In this document: piece after piece, positions 21,175-31,329 of the stretch | Numbering within the stretch: the stretch's first letter is position 1 | Layout of the letters: each line of letters starts with the position of its first letter | NCBI GenBank assembly: GCA_922989275.2 | Contig: OV277864.1 | Location: 42,345,550 to 42,409,549, forward strand | Length of the DNA stretch: 64,000 nucleotides | Reading direction: 5' to 3' | DNA from: Gari tellinella | Lineage: Eukaryota > Mollusca > Bivalvia > Cardiida > Psammobiidae | Position numbers and translations under genes: made by a program | Notes under the pieces: generated by a model | What the model was told of the DNA's origin: nothing | What the model saw: the letters and a program-made list of their open reading frames with translations, nothing else | Databases searched by the model: none

Positions 21175-21372
21175 TATGCATCTATCCGCCATGAGGCGGA
21201 AATCTTGCATTTGTAATTACTGGAATAAATGTGCATCAATAGTTATTACCAATGCAGCAGATACGCTACATTATCTCAAACTCAATTAACTCGAATTTAT
21301 CCATATAATTTATATGATATGATGTGCAGAGCCATAGATGTTATTCCTTCTCGGTTGGCAAGTAATGCCATT

Positions 21373-21440
21373 GAAAACAGTTTGGATCCAGATATAACGC
21401 CGGATACCCCAGCGTTAGATCGGGCTCTAAACTGTTTGTA
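21373..21440. repeat. Palindromic module (GATCAGACGCCG family), diverged
   Basis: AAACAGTTTGGATCCAGAT pairs with the later GATCGGGCTCTAAACTGTTT. The core ACGCCGGATACCCCAGCGT is partly eroded. A similar sequence context is found at 43210-43440. Confidence 0.8.
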
Positions 21441-21741
21441 AAATTGAATGGTCAGATGTTCTTTTGAATACAAAAATTTGCTACATTTCATCTTCACGTT
21501 CAGTCTGATTAAACCATCTGCTACGATATAGAAAATATTTCTTATGGTGCATAATCTTAACTTTGTAAAGCGGGATTGTTTTCTTCAGCGGAGGAATAAT
21601 TTAAAGGGCAAAACGTCGTATATATGTGGTAACGTATTTATTTAAGCGTTCTGGTATTTTATAGAGTTAAAACATGGCTATATCGTGTTTCAACTTTCAA
21701 ATGCTCGAGTCATCAACTGGCATCTGTAGAAAAAAAATGTA

Positions 21742-22093
21742 CATTGCTTCCTCTTTATAACCCCACCCGATATGAGTCGCAGATTGTGTGTGTTGTTCGG
21801 AGGGTGTCGTTATAGAGAGGGAAATTAAGACTTTGCTTACATTTGCAAACAGCTTGAATCCAGATCAGACGCCTAATCTAGATTTAAGATGTTTGTCTCT
21901 CGTAATTATTCTTATTCTATCAAGCTGTTCACCTCTATGTAACTTTAAGAAAAAACAGCAGATGACAATCTAAGCAGACGATATTGCAGCTGTGCAAGCG
22001 TTAGACAAAATTGTCCTGTTTAGGGAACTGTGGCAAGGGTCGTTTTAAGGAGGGAGTCATTGTTTGAAGAGCCAATGTAGGGAGGGAACAGTG
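21742..22093. mobile_element. TA-flanked MITE (CAGTGCTCCC type), copy 2
   Basis: It is a diverged copy of the element at 30486-30830, sharing GTGTTGTTCGGAGGG, GCAAACAGCTTGAATCCAGA, AGAAAAAACA and CTGTTTAGGGAAC in order. The right end GGAGGGAACAGTG is clear. The palindromic module at 21843-21896 has lost most of its second GACGCCG half. Confidence 0.7.
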
Positions 22094-22156
22094 TTATTTC
22101 TTGTCGAGGTTCAACTGTATATATAGATTTGCCTATATCCTTATGTTATTCCTTGA

Positions 22157-22367
22157 ACCCCTTCACTGCCTTACCCCCGAGTACAGTTGTTATTTGCAAA
22201 CAGTTTGGATCCAGATCAGACGCCGCATAACGCGGCGTCTGATCAGAATCCAAACTGTTTGACACTCGTTTCAAGATTTCTCAAGTCAAAATACCTAAAA
22301 ATTATATTTTAAAAATAGAAGCAGACGACAATTGTTTAAAATTGATGACGTCACGGCAGTGAAGGGG
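22157..22367. mobile_element. TTAA MITE (CCCCTTCACTGCC ends) around a palindromic module
   Basis: The ends CCCCTTCACTGCC and GGCAGTGAAGGGG are exact complements. The right flank is TTAA; the left flank is TTGA, probably a mutated TTAA. The centre (22193-22261) is a nearly perfect palindromic module with TTTGGATCCAGATCAGACGC and its complement. No transposase is present. Confidence 0.85.
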
Positions 22368-22473
22368 TTAAGGAATGGCAATGTACTCATTATAATATAC
22401 AGCTGTTATGAGATCATGAGTATGATTATACATTGACGAGCTTGTCACACTTAGTTGTAATTACGCATGTTCT

Positions 22474-22699
22474 GGGGCCCGTTTCATAAAACTTCGTACG
22501 ACAAATGTTGTCGTAAGTCATATCATAAAATTCTTAATTATTATTTATTGTTCCATCTAATCCTGTATTGACATCTTTTTGGAATCGTCTTGAAAATACA
22601 ATTCCAAAGAGATGTTACAATACAGGATTAGATACAGACACAAGAAATCAAATGTAGTTTAACGTTTTGACTTACGATAACATTTGTGAAACGGGCCCC
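22474..22699. mobile_element. MITE with GGGGCCCGTTT ends, copy 1
   Basis: GGGGCCCGTTTCATAAAACT and TTGTCGTAAGTCA at the left are mirrored by TGACTTACGATAACATTTGT and GAAACGGGCCCC at the right. An inner inverted pair ATCTAATCCTGTATTG / CAATACAGGATTAGAT adds a hairpin. The second copy is at 48410-48652. Confidence 0.85.
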
Positions 22700-22818
22700 T
22701 GAAGTACAATTTTGTTGTTAACATTTTTGTTTAAATGACTAAATACGGGGGTATCTTTTAAGTAGTGGCAATGGATCAATAATTTCAATATATTAAGGAC
22801 AAACTGCATGTGTGATAT

Positions 22819-23087
22819 TTGTTTGTTTGTTTTGTTTGTTAACGTCCGTTTCTGCCATCTAATTTGACGCCCAAGAGAGAGGGGAGCGGATACAGAGAAC
22901 CCTTGCGCGATGCCCTACTCTTATTATCAAAAGTTATCTGGTTCTTTTAGAAGCCAAGTGTAAAGCACTCGAACATCGGACCTCGGTTTATAAAGTCTCA
23001 TCCGAAGGACTTGGTCCGGCAGGGGATCGAACTCGCAACCCCTGACGTAGTAAGCGGGTGCTTTAACCCTCGACTACGTCCCTCGGT
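22819..23087 (-). mobile_element. tRNA-derived SINE with perfect 14-bp duplication
   Basis: TGCATGTGTGATAT flanks the element on both sides (22805-22818 and 23088-23101). On the minus strand the head has an A-box-like TAGTCGAGGGTTAAAGC and the B box GAGTTCGATCCC. The body includes GATGAGACTTTATAAACCGA and GGTCC, then CTTTACACTTGG and AAAAGAACC, resembling the conserved central domain of metazoan SINEs. The 3' end is AACGTTAACA-like followed by a run of (ACAA/ACAAA) units at 22819-22841. It has no coding capacity and depends on a LINE for movement. Confidence 0.88.
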
Positions 23088-23324
23088 TGCATGTGTGATA
23101 TACTCAACAAAACAATTAAAGGGGTATAGGGTATGCCCAATATATAAAAGTAAAGTTTATCCAGAGAACTTTTAATAGTTTCATGTAAAATTACATGTTT
23201 ACTTCGTTGTAGAGTATTACTGTATTTCGATAAGTAAAAATCGATATCACAGTTCTCCTTAAAACACAGCCACTTTAAAATGCCCATATGCCAGACTAGG
23301 TGGGTGTGGTAACTAACAACTTAA

Positions 23325-23851
23325 AGGGACTCGCAACCGGATGGTGTACTTTTCAAAATAAAATACTCAACATAAAAGCAAATTTGTGGCATTATTTGGC
23401 TTCTGACATTAAAAAAATATAATCAGTCCAAAATAAGTCTCAAGAATCGTCACCGAATCTTAGTTTTTTTTAGATATTTTCCATCGTTTTCTATAGCGTT
23501 AGCTAACGGTATAGTTGTTGTTGTTGCTTCTCTACACGGGCTCAGACATAAACCCGAGCCGAATATCTACTATCAATCGCTACCAGTGAAGTACGTTAAT
23601 TCGCTACCATATAGATAGAGAGCGCCAGTAGCCGTGTGGGTAAAGGCGTTTGACTTTTGTTTCATGTTTGTCTCCGCATGGAGGGTTACGGGTTCGAATC
23701 ACACCAGAGCTTCTTCTTTTTTTCTTTTTTTTTGAAATGCATTTTTTAACAGAATTTATTATCCAAAACTAAATCTTACCCATTTATATAAGCATTTGAC
23801 ATATATTTACAAAGTACTATTTTTAATGCTAAATCCGGTTGCGAGCCTTCT
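23325..23851 (+). mobile_element. TTAA-flanked element with tRNA-like core, complete copy
   Basis: The left end AGGGACTCGCAACCGGATGG and the right end ATCCGGTTGCGAGCCTTCT are inverted repeats. TTAA flanks both (23321-23324 and 23852-23855). Between them lie a short GTTGTTGTTGTTGC tract, CTCTACACGGGCTCAGACAT and a tRNA-like segment. It combines DNA-transposon ends with a SINE-like promoter. A truncated copy lies at 7485-7937. Confidence 0.8.
23622..23710 (+). promoter_or_regulatory. tRNA-like segment (Pol III A and B boxes)
   Basis: An A-box-like AGCCGTGTGGGTAAAGGCG is followed by the B box GGGTTCGAATCACACCAG. The distance fits a tRNA with a long variable arm, but the arms do not pair fully. 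A T-rich run (TTCTTTTTTTC) follows and could act as a Pol III terminator. Confidence 0.65.
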
Positions 23852-23889
23852 TTAAATAAGAGCCTAACATTTTAGGTTCATCTCTTAAA

Positions 23890-24560
23890 TTACAACTAGT
23901 AGCATGTGTGTCCAATACATGCATTAATCACTTCCTTGCATCTGCAGTGAAATCTGATAATTATCTTAAGAATGTGTGCAATGGGCATTCTGTTCCATTC
24001 TTCAACAAGCATGTCTGTTAGCCTCTAAGGTACGATCTCGACCGGATATCCGGCGTTGCAGCATGTCCTAAACATTATCAATGTGACCGAGGTCTGTTGA
24101 CCTTGCTGACCAGTCCATCTGCCCTATGCCCTCGTGTTCCAAGTACTAGTCTACCATACGTGCTCAGTACGGACGAGCATTGTCGTCTGTCGGGATGATG
24201 CCTGAACCCAAAGCTCCAGCGTCAGCACGTGCAATAGCGGTTAGGGTCTCGCCCCTGTATCTCAAACTGGTCAGAGTCCAGTTCCTAAGGACGTAAAGGT
24301 CCGAGCAACCGTTGTAGGATATTTCTACTCATACTAGCTCTGATCCCTTTCTGAGTCGGCCATGCTCTGCCACACAATAGTCCAAGAAACGCTCGTTTCT
24401 CTCTCTCTCTGTCTTAACATTCGTCTGCAGCAGTCATTTATACCCAAAATGAATTTTGGCGCACTAGTCCTCAATACGTTGCACAAACGTAGACGTTCGA
24501 ATTGCATGGTTAATGGCAAAACACTGGATGACAATTTCGATGGTGTTGGTTCAAGGCCGG
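23890..24560 (-). pseudogene. Dead Tc1-like transposase
   Basis: Minus-strand fragments read DDNARPY (near 24170-24192, second catalytic Asp block) and then VD-stop-YLEHEGIGQMDW, followed by DMLQRRISGRDRTLEANR. This is the order found in Tc1/mariner transposases. Upstream pieces NWTLTSLRYRGETLTAIAR and NDCCRRMLRQRERETS fit the central part of the DDE domain. Stops occur throughout and the final catalytic residue in the usual PDLNPIE block has been lost to substitution (read here as TDLGHID). Terminal repeats were not identified. Confidence 0.75.
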
Positions 24561-24599
24561 TTACACGACCGGTCTTCTAGCCCATAGGTTTGCAACATG

Positions 24600-25217
24600 A
24601 AGTCTGTTCCCGACGACCTAAACTGAGACCCTGTAACTACACGTCTGTTTATAAACACTATTAAGCGTAACAAGGGGATTGAGCATTTGACGTCATGCCA
24701 TAAGTGAAAATGCTGTTCCAGTACTTCATGTATGACCTTCAAACGACCTTGACCTAGTCTCCAATTTACATTCCTAGTGAACTATCACAATCTGTCGACG
24801 TCGCTCGTGCTTACGTTAAAATTCGCCGCATCGTGACGTTAGTCTCGCCATCTAGCAGATAGCCGATGTCACAAATGGCGTCTTTAGGGGCATAGTTTTC
24901 AAATTTTGTAATAATATGCAATCTTGTTTTGCTCAAAATACAAATATTCACTCGATATAATGCAAATAGCTGAAAAAAAAATCAATGAATATTAGGCCGA
25001 ACCATCGTAAAAAAAATACAGTAGACATTAAAAACCAGGTTTGTGATACTTGCTCAATTCAATTCATTCAAACATGACCGTTTTTTAACTTAGTGATTTT
25101 TGTTCTTTATTTTTTATTCTTAAGCATCTAAACATGCATTTTTAATTTGAAAATATTTACATCTGCGAAAAAGATATATGAACTTTTACTTTAGTTATTT
25201 TGTTGAGTATATATCAT
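24600..25217. other. No gene seen; intergenic
   Basis: The left part may be the decayed 5' portion of the Tc1-like element. The rest is AT-rich with no supported feature. Confidence 0.45.
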
Positions 25218-25256
25218 TTTATAGATAGATAGATAGATAGATAGATAGTTTATTCG

Positions 25257-25762
25257 TAACTTATACATTAAGTATCTCGTTACATATTCCATCATTTATA
25301 CATCATATTCAACAGGTCTATCACGTGACATGCAAATATATATTAACATACCAAATCAGATCAATATGAATGCTTAACCCACTCACCCCTTGTGACGCAT
25401 ATATATGCGTCATTTACAATTTTGTATTGTGGAAAATACGATAGATTTATGCAATCAGTGTAGACCCTGATCGGAATACTCCTTATAGGTGTATCCCGAT
25501 CAGTATCTGCACTCTATGACTCTTTGATATACATTGTACATACTTAAAAACAACCTTTGCTGTTAACCATTTTAGTATCATGGGTGAATAAGTTAACCAT
25601 TTTATCGAAAGTACCAACTTTCCTCGAATGAACTATGAGGGAAAGTATAAGGAGAATGAACACTATATAAGAAAGTGATCAAAGATCCGTACTTTACTAT
25701 TTAACCTGTAAGATATAACATTTATATGCATGGCTGCGGACTTTTAAGAACAATGTGATTTC
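25257..25762 (-). other. LINE 3' UTR with inserted TTAA MITE
   Basis: About 500 bases follow the ORF2 stop. Within them TTAA-CCCACTCACCCC starts at 25374, and GGGTGAATAAG-TTAA ends at 25596. The central hairpin CTGATCGGAATACTCC / GGTGTATCCCGATCAG and a GACGCATATATATGCGTC palindrome are typical of the TTAA MITEs in this window, so 25378-25592 is probably an insertion. Confidence 0.6.
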
Positions 25763-28700
25763 TTATACTGTCAATAAGATATCATTGCGCCTAGAAATCG
25801 CAAAACTTATAAATTTACATAAGTTAATAAGCGCTGGCTTATTATCAGTGGTGAGTAATTCAATAAATTTGTGCATACTTGGTCTCAGTCTATAATATTT
25901 CTTTATATACTTATCTCTTAAATCTTCAAATGCTTTACATATAATTATGAAATGATACTCGTCTTCAATATCATGTACATCACACAACTGGCATATTCTC
26001 TGGTTCCGTTCTAATCTATTTCTACCATATCTTCCAGACTGAATACGCAAATTATGAGCAGATATGCGGATTCTCGTTAAACACTGTCTTAAGCGTTTTG
26101 AAACAATACTATTAAGATAACTTTCATAACCGAAAGTCGGTTTGATATGAATATAAAGTGTATTGAGAACATTACTCGACTCAACATCAGAAAACCATTT
26201 TTGATAAAAGTTATCAATTACTCGTTGTTTAAACAAAACAATAAAAGATTCAACATGTACATTCGAAGGTTGTACCCACATATCTGAAAATCCGAATTCA
26301 TCAAGCAGTGCCTTTACTCGCTTTACCCAATTGTCTTTACCTTTCAGGCATTGTTCATAAGCATGACGATAAACATTTTTCAAAATAATATTATCTGTAT
26401 GCAATAATTTAAACCAATATTTCAATATTTGAACGTATCTATTTATATACAGCGGGTACCGCCCTAGCTCTCCATAGATTGCGTCGTTACACGAAGTTTG
26501 TCTGACGCCTAATATCATCTTGCAAAATTTTAAATGAACTCTCTCTAGGTCTTTTGACTTCGAAAAACCCCATACTGGACAAGCGTAGTTAATAATCGAC
26601 CCAACAAATGCATCAAATAGTTGCATAGATATACGTGGACAAATATCAAATTTATTAACATTTCTATATAAAATATTCATAGCTTTAAGAGCTTTTCCAA
26701 TCAAATATTGGTTGTTTAGGGCAAAAGATCCAGTGTAGTTAAAAACTACCCCTAAGTAGTTAAAATCATCTACAACTTCAATAAATTCATTGTTGTAATA
26801 CCATCGTTCGTTTGGTTTTACCCGCCCCCTTTGCCTAAATACGACAACTTTTGTCTTCGAAGTGTTGACCTCAAGACCCCATAAATTACAATATTCATTC
26901 AACATGTTTAATCTGTTTTGCAAATCTTGTTGTGAAGAGCCAATTATAACCATATCATCGGCAAACAAAAGAACAATAATACATAACTCAAAAAGGTCAT
27001 ACCCACAATCAGCGCCATCTTGCAAATATAATTCAAGATCTTCCAAAAAAAGAGCAAACATTGCTGGTGAATTATTTTGGCCCTGTCTTAAACCCACTGA
27101 TATATTGAAGAAATCTGAAAACGAATTATTGTGTTTAACACATGATTTGACAACCGCATACATTGCTTTAAACATTAAAAGAATTTTACCATCTAATCCC
27201 ATCTTGAAGAGTTTAAACCATAATGCATTCCTGTAAACAGAATCAAATGCTTTTTTAAAATCTACAAATGCACAAGGTAAACGTAAGTGTTTACTTAAAA
27301 CATCTTGTATTATATTATGCAAGACAAATATGGAATCAACTGTGCTGCTTCCTTTCCGGAACCCAAATTGTGAATGAGACAAAAAGTTGTTTTCTTCAAA
27401 CCACTTTTCGACCCTGTTAGTGAGAACACTTATAAATATTTTCCCGAAATTACTCAGCAGCGTTATGCCGCGGTAATTACCAGGATCCTCAGAATCACCC
27501 TTCTTGAATAAGGGTATAATAAACCCTTTAGACCAGGATTCCGGAAAGTAACCAGCATCAAATATTTTATTAAAAATATCGGTCAAATGACCTATAAGTA
27601 TATCTAATGATTCTATAAAATATTCATTTATCAAATTGTCAGTAGGTGAAGACGCTTTATTAGCTTTTAACCCCTTAATTGCCTTCTCAACTTCATTTGG
27701 GGTGATTGGAGTATTTAACTCAGCAAACGTAGGGTCATTAATGTTAAAATCATTATTTTCGTTAAAGGTTTCTACTTCTTCAATAACTGTAGTTCTGATA
27801 TCTTCAAATATTTCTGAGAAATGATTTTTAAAGTCATTTATATCAATATTCGGAGTGGAATGTTTATTTTTCTGTTTAAAGTATTTCCAAAACTCTCTGG
27901 GTCTACACCGTTTCATATCCTGTAACTCAGCAGACTGCTTTAGTTTATAAACACGTTTTTTCTTACGAATTAGCGACTTATACGCCTTCCTTTTATTACA
28001 AAGGACACTCCTACTGTCGTGCGATTTCGAACGGTTATACTCATATAAGGCATTTTTATACTCATGCTTAGCCTCCATACAATCACAATCAAACCACTTA
28101 TCTTCAAAATGACACCTTTTTTTACTAGGATTAAAACAACTTTTAAACAATGGATCTGCTACACTACATATCGTATCGGTAAATCGTTGCACCATTGTAT
28201 TAATACTGTTACTATCATTCGATACCGCATCAGAGATAATACTGTTGAACTCAGGTAATTTACCCAATATACCCCGTCTAAACAATCCCCTGTGTTCACT
28301 GTTCCATTTAAAAGATACAAAAGGCTTCTGTTCGTCGATATTACCTGAATTCGATACAGTATTACCTCTGATACTAAACTGTAGCGGTGCATGATCGCTA
28401 TACATATTAAAGTCCTGTACACAAAAATCAATAATCATGTGAAAATCGCTTTCTCTAGCTAACAAATAGTCTATTGTACTACTGGACTGATGACAAAAGT
28501 ATGTACATCTACCTGTCCCAAAATCAGACCCCAGCCGACCGTTAACTATTCTCAGCGACATAGCTTTACATAAGTCAAGTAGCCGATTACCCCGTGCATT
28601 ACATGTACTGTCTAATGAGGCCCTAGCGAGGGGCTGATCTGGGCTGTATTCTTCAAAATCTATATTTCTGACAGTCTGATCGCAAACTACATAATCAGGT

Positions 28701-29194
28701 CTAGATCCAGTACGTGCATTGCAATCACCTGCTATTAAAACACTACCAAACTGTTCAAAGTAATCTATATCTTGAATAAGTATATCAAATAAATCAGCAT
28801 CAATAATCCGGGCGGCTGGGGACTCATCAGACCATAAATATAAACCACATAAATACACATCATCTTCAAAATTGAAAAAACTCTTATGTAGTTTTAACCA
28901 AAGAATTGTATCAAAGTGATTTTTGACAACAGAAACGCCTGGCTTAATACTGTTATTAACATATACAGTAACACCGCCACTGTTTCGTTTTGCCTTCTTA
29001 TGTTTAAATTTTCTATAGTAATTATAGCATGTAAAACCATTTAAATCGATATCCGAGTGTTCGTCTGTCCAAGATTCTGATAAAATTATGATATCGTTAT
29101 CAGAAAGTAACTGCACAAATTCACTGTCCCTTAACTTGCTTCCAGTAAGTCCATTACAGTTCCATATAAGTACTTTTGGCCCATTCTCCAACAA
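25763..29194 (-). CDS. LINE ORF2: APE endonuclease and reverse transcriptase
   Basis: A 1143-residue retrotransposition protein. The APE domain starts at once (VLIWNCNGL) and continues with ILSESWTD, GDCNARTG and YSDHAPL. The reverse transcriptase has KASSPTDNLINEYF, NYRGITLLSN, SQFGFRKGSSTVDSIF, AFVDFKKAFDSVYRN, VGLRQGQNNSPAMFAL and the catalytic LLFADDMVI. There is no RNase H. The C-terminus has the zinc motif CQLCDVHDIEDEYHFIIIC. The first codon after the ORF1 UAG in this frame is GGG, then TTG TTG. No ATG occurs before the APE core and the first in-frame Met lies about 255 residues in, so the start shown is only the open-frame limit. The frame has no internal stop. A close relative is the broken LINE at 10320-12039. 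Confidence 0.9.
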   Translation of the reverse strand: MLENGPKVLIWNCNGLTGSKLRDSEFVQLLSDNDIIILSESWTDEHSDIDLNGFTCYNYYRKFKHKKAKRNSGGVTVYVNNSIKPGVSVVKNHFDTILWLKLHKSFFNFEDDVYLCGLYLWSDESPAARIIDADLFDILIQDIDYFEQFGSVLIAGDCNARTGSRPDYVVCDQTVRNIDFEEYSPDQPLARASLDSTCNARGNRLLDLCKAMSLRIVNGRLGSDFGTGRCTYFCHQSSSTIDYLLARESDFHMIIDFCVQDFNMYSDHAPLQFSIRGNTVSNSGNIDEQKPFVSFKWNSEHRGLFRRGILGKLPEFNSIISDAVSNDSNSINTMVQRFTDTICSVADPLFKSCFNPSKKRCHFEDKWFDCDCMEAKHEYKNALYEYNRSKSHDSRSVLCNKRKAYKSLIRKKKRVYKLKQSAELQDMKRCRPREFWKYFKQKNKHSTPNIDINDFKNHFSEIFEDIRTTVIEEVETFNENNDFNINDPTFAELNTPITPNEVEKAIKGLKANKASSPTDNLINEYFIESLDILIGHLTDIFNKIFDAGYFPESWSKGFIIPLFKKGDSEDPGNYRGITLLSNFGKIFISVLTNRVEKWFEENNFLSHSQFGFRKGSSTVDSIFVLHNIIQDVLSKHLRLPCAFVDFKKAFDSVYRNALWFKLFKMGLDGKILLMFKAMYAVVKSCVKHNNSFSDFFNISVGLRQGQNNSPAMFALFLEDLELYLQDGADCGYDLFELCIIVLLFADDMVIIGSSQQDLQNRLNMLNEYCNLWGLEVNTSKTKVVVFRQRGRVKPNERWYYNNEFIEVVDDFNYLGVVFNYTGSFALNNQYLIGKALKAMNILYRNVNKFDICPRISMQLFDAFVGSIINYACPVWGFSKSKDLERVHLKFCKMILGVRQTSCNDAIYGELGRYPLYINRYVQILKYWFKLLHTDNIILKNVYRHAYEQCLKGKDNWVKRVKALLDEFGFSDMWVQPSNVHVESFIVLFKQRVIDNFYQKWFSDVESSNVLNTLYIHIKPTFGYESYLNSIVSKRLRQCLTRIRISAHNLRIQSGRYGRNRLERNQRICQLCDVHDIEDEYHFIIICKAFEDLRDKYIKKYYRLRPSMHKFIELLTTDNKPALINLCKFISFAISRRNDILLTV

Positions 29195-29206
29195 CCCCTA
29201 GTCAAC
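29195..29206 (-). promoter_or_regulatory. Candidate UAG readthrough site between ORF1 and ORF2
   Basis: In the shared frame the codons run GTT GAC TAG GGG TTG TTG GAG. Removing the stop joins ORF1 to ORF2 without a shift. The base after the UAG is G, and no ORF2 start codon is available nearby. A programmed readthrough or a simple point mutation in a fused ORF would both explain this. Confidence 0.5.
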
Positions 29207-30235
29207 TTTAAATGATTTGCCTTCCACATACAGAGTATCATACGAAATCCAAGCACTTTTGCCCTCGTGTTTAGCTTTTTTTAGTAATGGCACTAGCTTC
29301 CGCCTCTTTTCCGCAACATCTTGTGGGAATTGTTCGTGTATGAAATAGTCTGTCCCCTTCAACTCGTAACTTTTACGTCTAATAGATTCTCTGTCTTTGA
29401 ATAAGTTGAACTTGCACACAATCTTTCTTGGCCCTCTACCGCGTAACCCGTTTGATGCACTTCCCATCCTGTGCGCACGTTCTATTATCATCGCATCAAC
29501 CTGCTCCTGTGCAAACTTAAGCTTCTCCACTATAAAGCTTCTCAATATGTTTTCCGTATCGACTGGCTTCTCGTTGTGCTCTTCAGCAATATTACAAAAC
29601 ACAAGGTTATTGCGCATAGATTGGCTCTGCAGATATGATATAGAGTATCTCAGTTTGCTATTCTCTGTCTCCATTTGCTGTAGCTTACTCTGTTGTTGGC
29701 CTTCTGCAAGTTCAATATTGTCCATGCGATCCTCTAGTACTATAATTTTCTCATTCATAGATTTGCCGATTGTATCTACTTGAAGAACCACTTTATTCAA
29801 ATCTTTCTCAAAACTATTGACCTTTGCCTCTACTTTATTTAGTGTCAAAAGCTGCTGCTCAACGTTACCTAATCTTTTATCAAGTTTCTGGAGAACGCAC
29901 ATAATGTCAGCATTTGTAGGTGACGTTGACTCACTAGGTGTTTTATTAGATGCCATGGTGTCACTTTGGCTACAACTCACAACAACATCAGACTTACTTT
30001 TAGGTTGCACCTCACTCGATCCGCAGTCTGCTTCAGATATAAAGTCCAACTCCTTTTTCTGTGAACTACTTTCCTCAAACACTACAGAATCATCAAACAA
30101 TATAGAGTTGGTCTTGCTCAAAATATCACTAACATTGATGTTGTTGTCACTTGTGTTTATATCAGTCTGTACACTTTTTACTTCTTTGTTTACATCTCGA
30201 TCTACCCCCGGCGAACCTCCACCCACTCTAAACAC
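29198..30235 (-). CDS. LINE ORF1, L1-like RNA-binding protein
   Basis: A 345-residue protein with an acidic, Ser-rich N-terminal part, a coiled coil at about 105-195 and an RRM-like domain starting at SMRNNLVFCNI. The C-terminal domain contains RAHRMGS, KIVCKFNLFKDRESIRR and HEQFPQDVAEKRRKL. This is the arrangement of L1-type ORF1p, a trimeric RNA chaperone that packages the LINE RNA. The first codon of the open frame is GTG, directly after an in-frame TAA. The first ATG is MASNKTPSESTS near residue 92, so the true N-terminus may be lost. The stop is a single UAG and ORF2 continues in the same frame. Confidence 0.85.
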   Translation of the reverse strand: MFRVGGGSPGVDRDVNKEVKSVQTDINTSDNNINVSDILSKTNSILFDDSVVFEESSSQKKELDFISEADCGSSEVQPKSKSDVVVSCSQSDTMASNKTPSESTSPTNADIMCVLQKLDKRLGNVEQQLLTLNKVEAKVNSFEKDLNKVVLQVDTIGKSMNEKIIVLEDRMDNIELAEGQQQSKLQQMETENSKLRYSISYLQSQSMRNNLVFCNIAEEHNEKPVDTENILRSFIVEKLKFAQEQVDAMIIERAHRMGSASNGLRGRGPRKIVCKFNLFKDRESIRRKSYELKGTDYFIHEQFPQDVAEKRRKLVPLLKKAKHEGKSAWISYDTLYVEGKSFKVD

Positions 30236-30485
30236 CTTGCTTTATAGAGCAATACATACAAAAAGTAAAGTGTCCTAAAGTAGGGGTCATTTAGGCTCAT
30301 GTTGTGACTTATCGACTCAGGTGATCGTATCGTGCGTTACACCATCATGTCGGCAAAGAATTATTATTTAAAATGGTTTATATCACACATGCATTTTGCA
30401 CTTATTATATTGAAGTTATTGATTAGTTGCCACTACTTAAAAAGTGCCCCTCGTATTACGATGATAAACTAAGTGTGAACAAGTA

Positions 30486-30830
30486 CAGTGCCCCCTCTCT
30501 ACAACGACACCCAATGGGAGACACAGATTATGTGTGCTGTTCGGAGGGAGTCGTTATATGGAGGGAAAATTATTACTTACTTTTGCAAACAGCTTGAATC
30601 CAGATCAGACGCCGCGTTGCGTCTGATCTAGATTCAAGCTGTTTGTCACTCGTTATTATATTTATTCTATCCAAATATCCACTTATATGTAACTTTGAGA
30701 AAAAACAACAGAAGACTACAATTGTTTGCAGACGATGTTGCAGCAGTAAAAACGTGAGACATAACTGTTCTGTTTAGGGAACCGCGACAAGAGTCGTTGT
30801 TGGGAGGGTCGTTGTAGAGAGGGAGCACTG
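30486..30830. mobile_element. TA-flanked MITE (CAGTGCTCCC type), copy 1
   Basis: The ends CAGTGCCCCCTCTCTACAAC and GTTGTAGAGAGGGAGCACTG are inverted repeats flanked by TA. Length is 345 bases. The subterminal GTCGTTATATGGAGGGA / AGGGTCGTTG words repeat the ends. The centre (30584-30647) is a palindromic module with GCTTGAATCCAGATCAGACG and its complement. No coding capacity. Confidence 0.9.
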
Positions 30831-30906
30831 TAGATGTCCTTGTTGTTGGTGTTGTTCCTGCTGACGACGTTGTTGTTGTTGTTTCTAAGAAAGACGTCCA
30901 TTCAAG

Positions 30907-31053
30907 GCTCCAAGGTTATAAAGAGTTTGTGTCCAATCTCAAGTCATTCTCAAGCATTTGATTGGTCAGATTTGAGCCTAGGCTACAATCTGACCAATCA
31001 AATGCTTGAGAACACACTCAGACTCAGATCGAACGCTTTATAACTTTGGACCC
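30907..31053. mobile_element. Hairpin MITE (CCAAGGTTATAAAG ends), copy 1
   Basis: Outer repeats CTCCAAGGTTATAAAG and CTTTATAACTTTGGAC enclose a long hairpin CAAGCATTTGATTGGTCAGA / TCTGACCAATCAAATGCTTG. A related copy is at 44322-44442, with fragments near 45780 and 51130. Confidence 0.8.
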
Positions 31054-31132
31054 AGGCCTGTCATGATGCAACATCCCACTCCTTGCACATGGTACTTACG
31101 TGGATAAAATTCTTAGCCCCATAATTGAAAAA

Positions 31133-31203
31133 CATTAACCTGGCCGTCTCTTGTGACATTAACCTGGCCATTTCTTGTGACATTAACCTGGCCAGTTGTG
31201 GGA
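31133..31203. repeat. Three 24-bp tandem units
   Basis: CATTAACCTGGCC followed by a TCTTGTGA-like end occurs at 31133, 31157 and 31181. Confidence 0.9.
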
Positions 31204-31329
31204 CATAGGGTTAGGGGTATGGTTAGCCTCCAGATCATTATTTTTCAAGTTAGAGCAAAAAGAAAATGTCGATTGTGTGGCTAGCCACGCAAAAGAAAAC
31301 AATAGAAAATAGCCACATAAGTATCCTCC

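Larger units (their letters stand above)
25226..30240 (-). mobile_element. LINE with L1-like ORF1 and single-frame ORF1-UAG-ORF2
   Basis: An APE-type non-LTR retrotransposon in minus orientation. Its 3' tail is a (CTAT)n microsatellite at 25226-25252, and TTTATAGA at both ends (25218-25225 and 30241-30248) may be a short target duplication. ORF2 is intact over 1143 codons and ORF1 over 345. The 5' end falls five bases before the first ORF1 codon, which is GTG rather than ATG, so the copy is probably 5'-truncated. The clade is uncertain: ORF1 is L1/Tx1-like, and ORF2 lacks RNase H. Confidence 0.85.
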
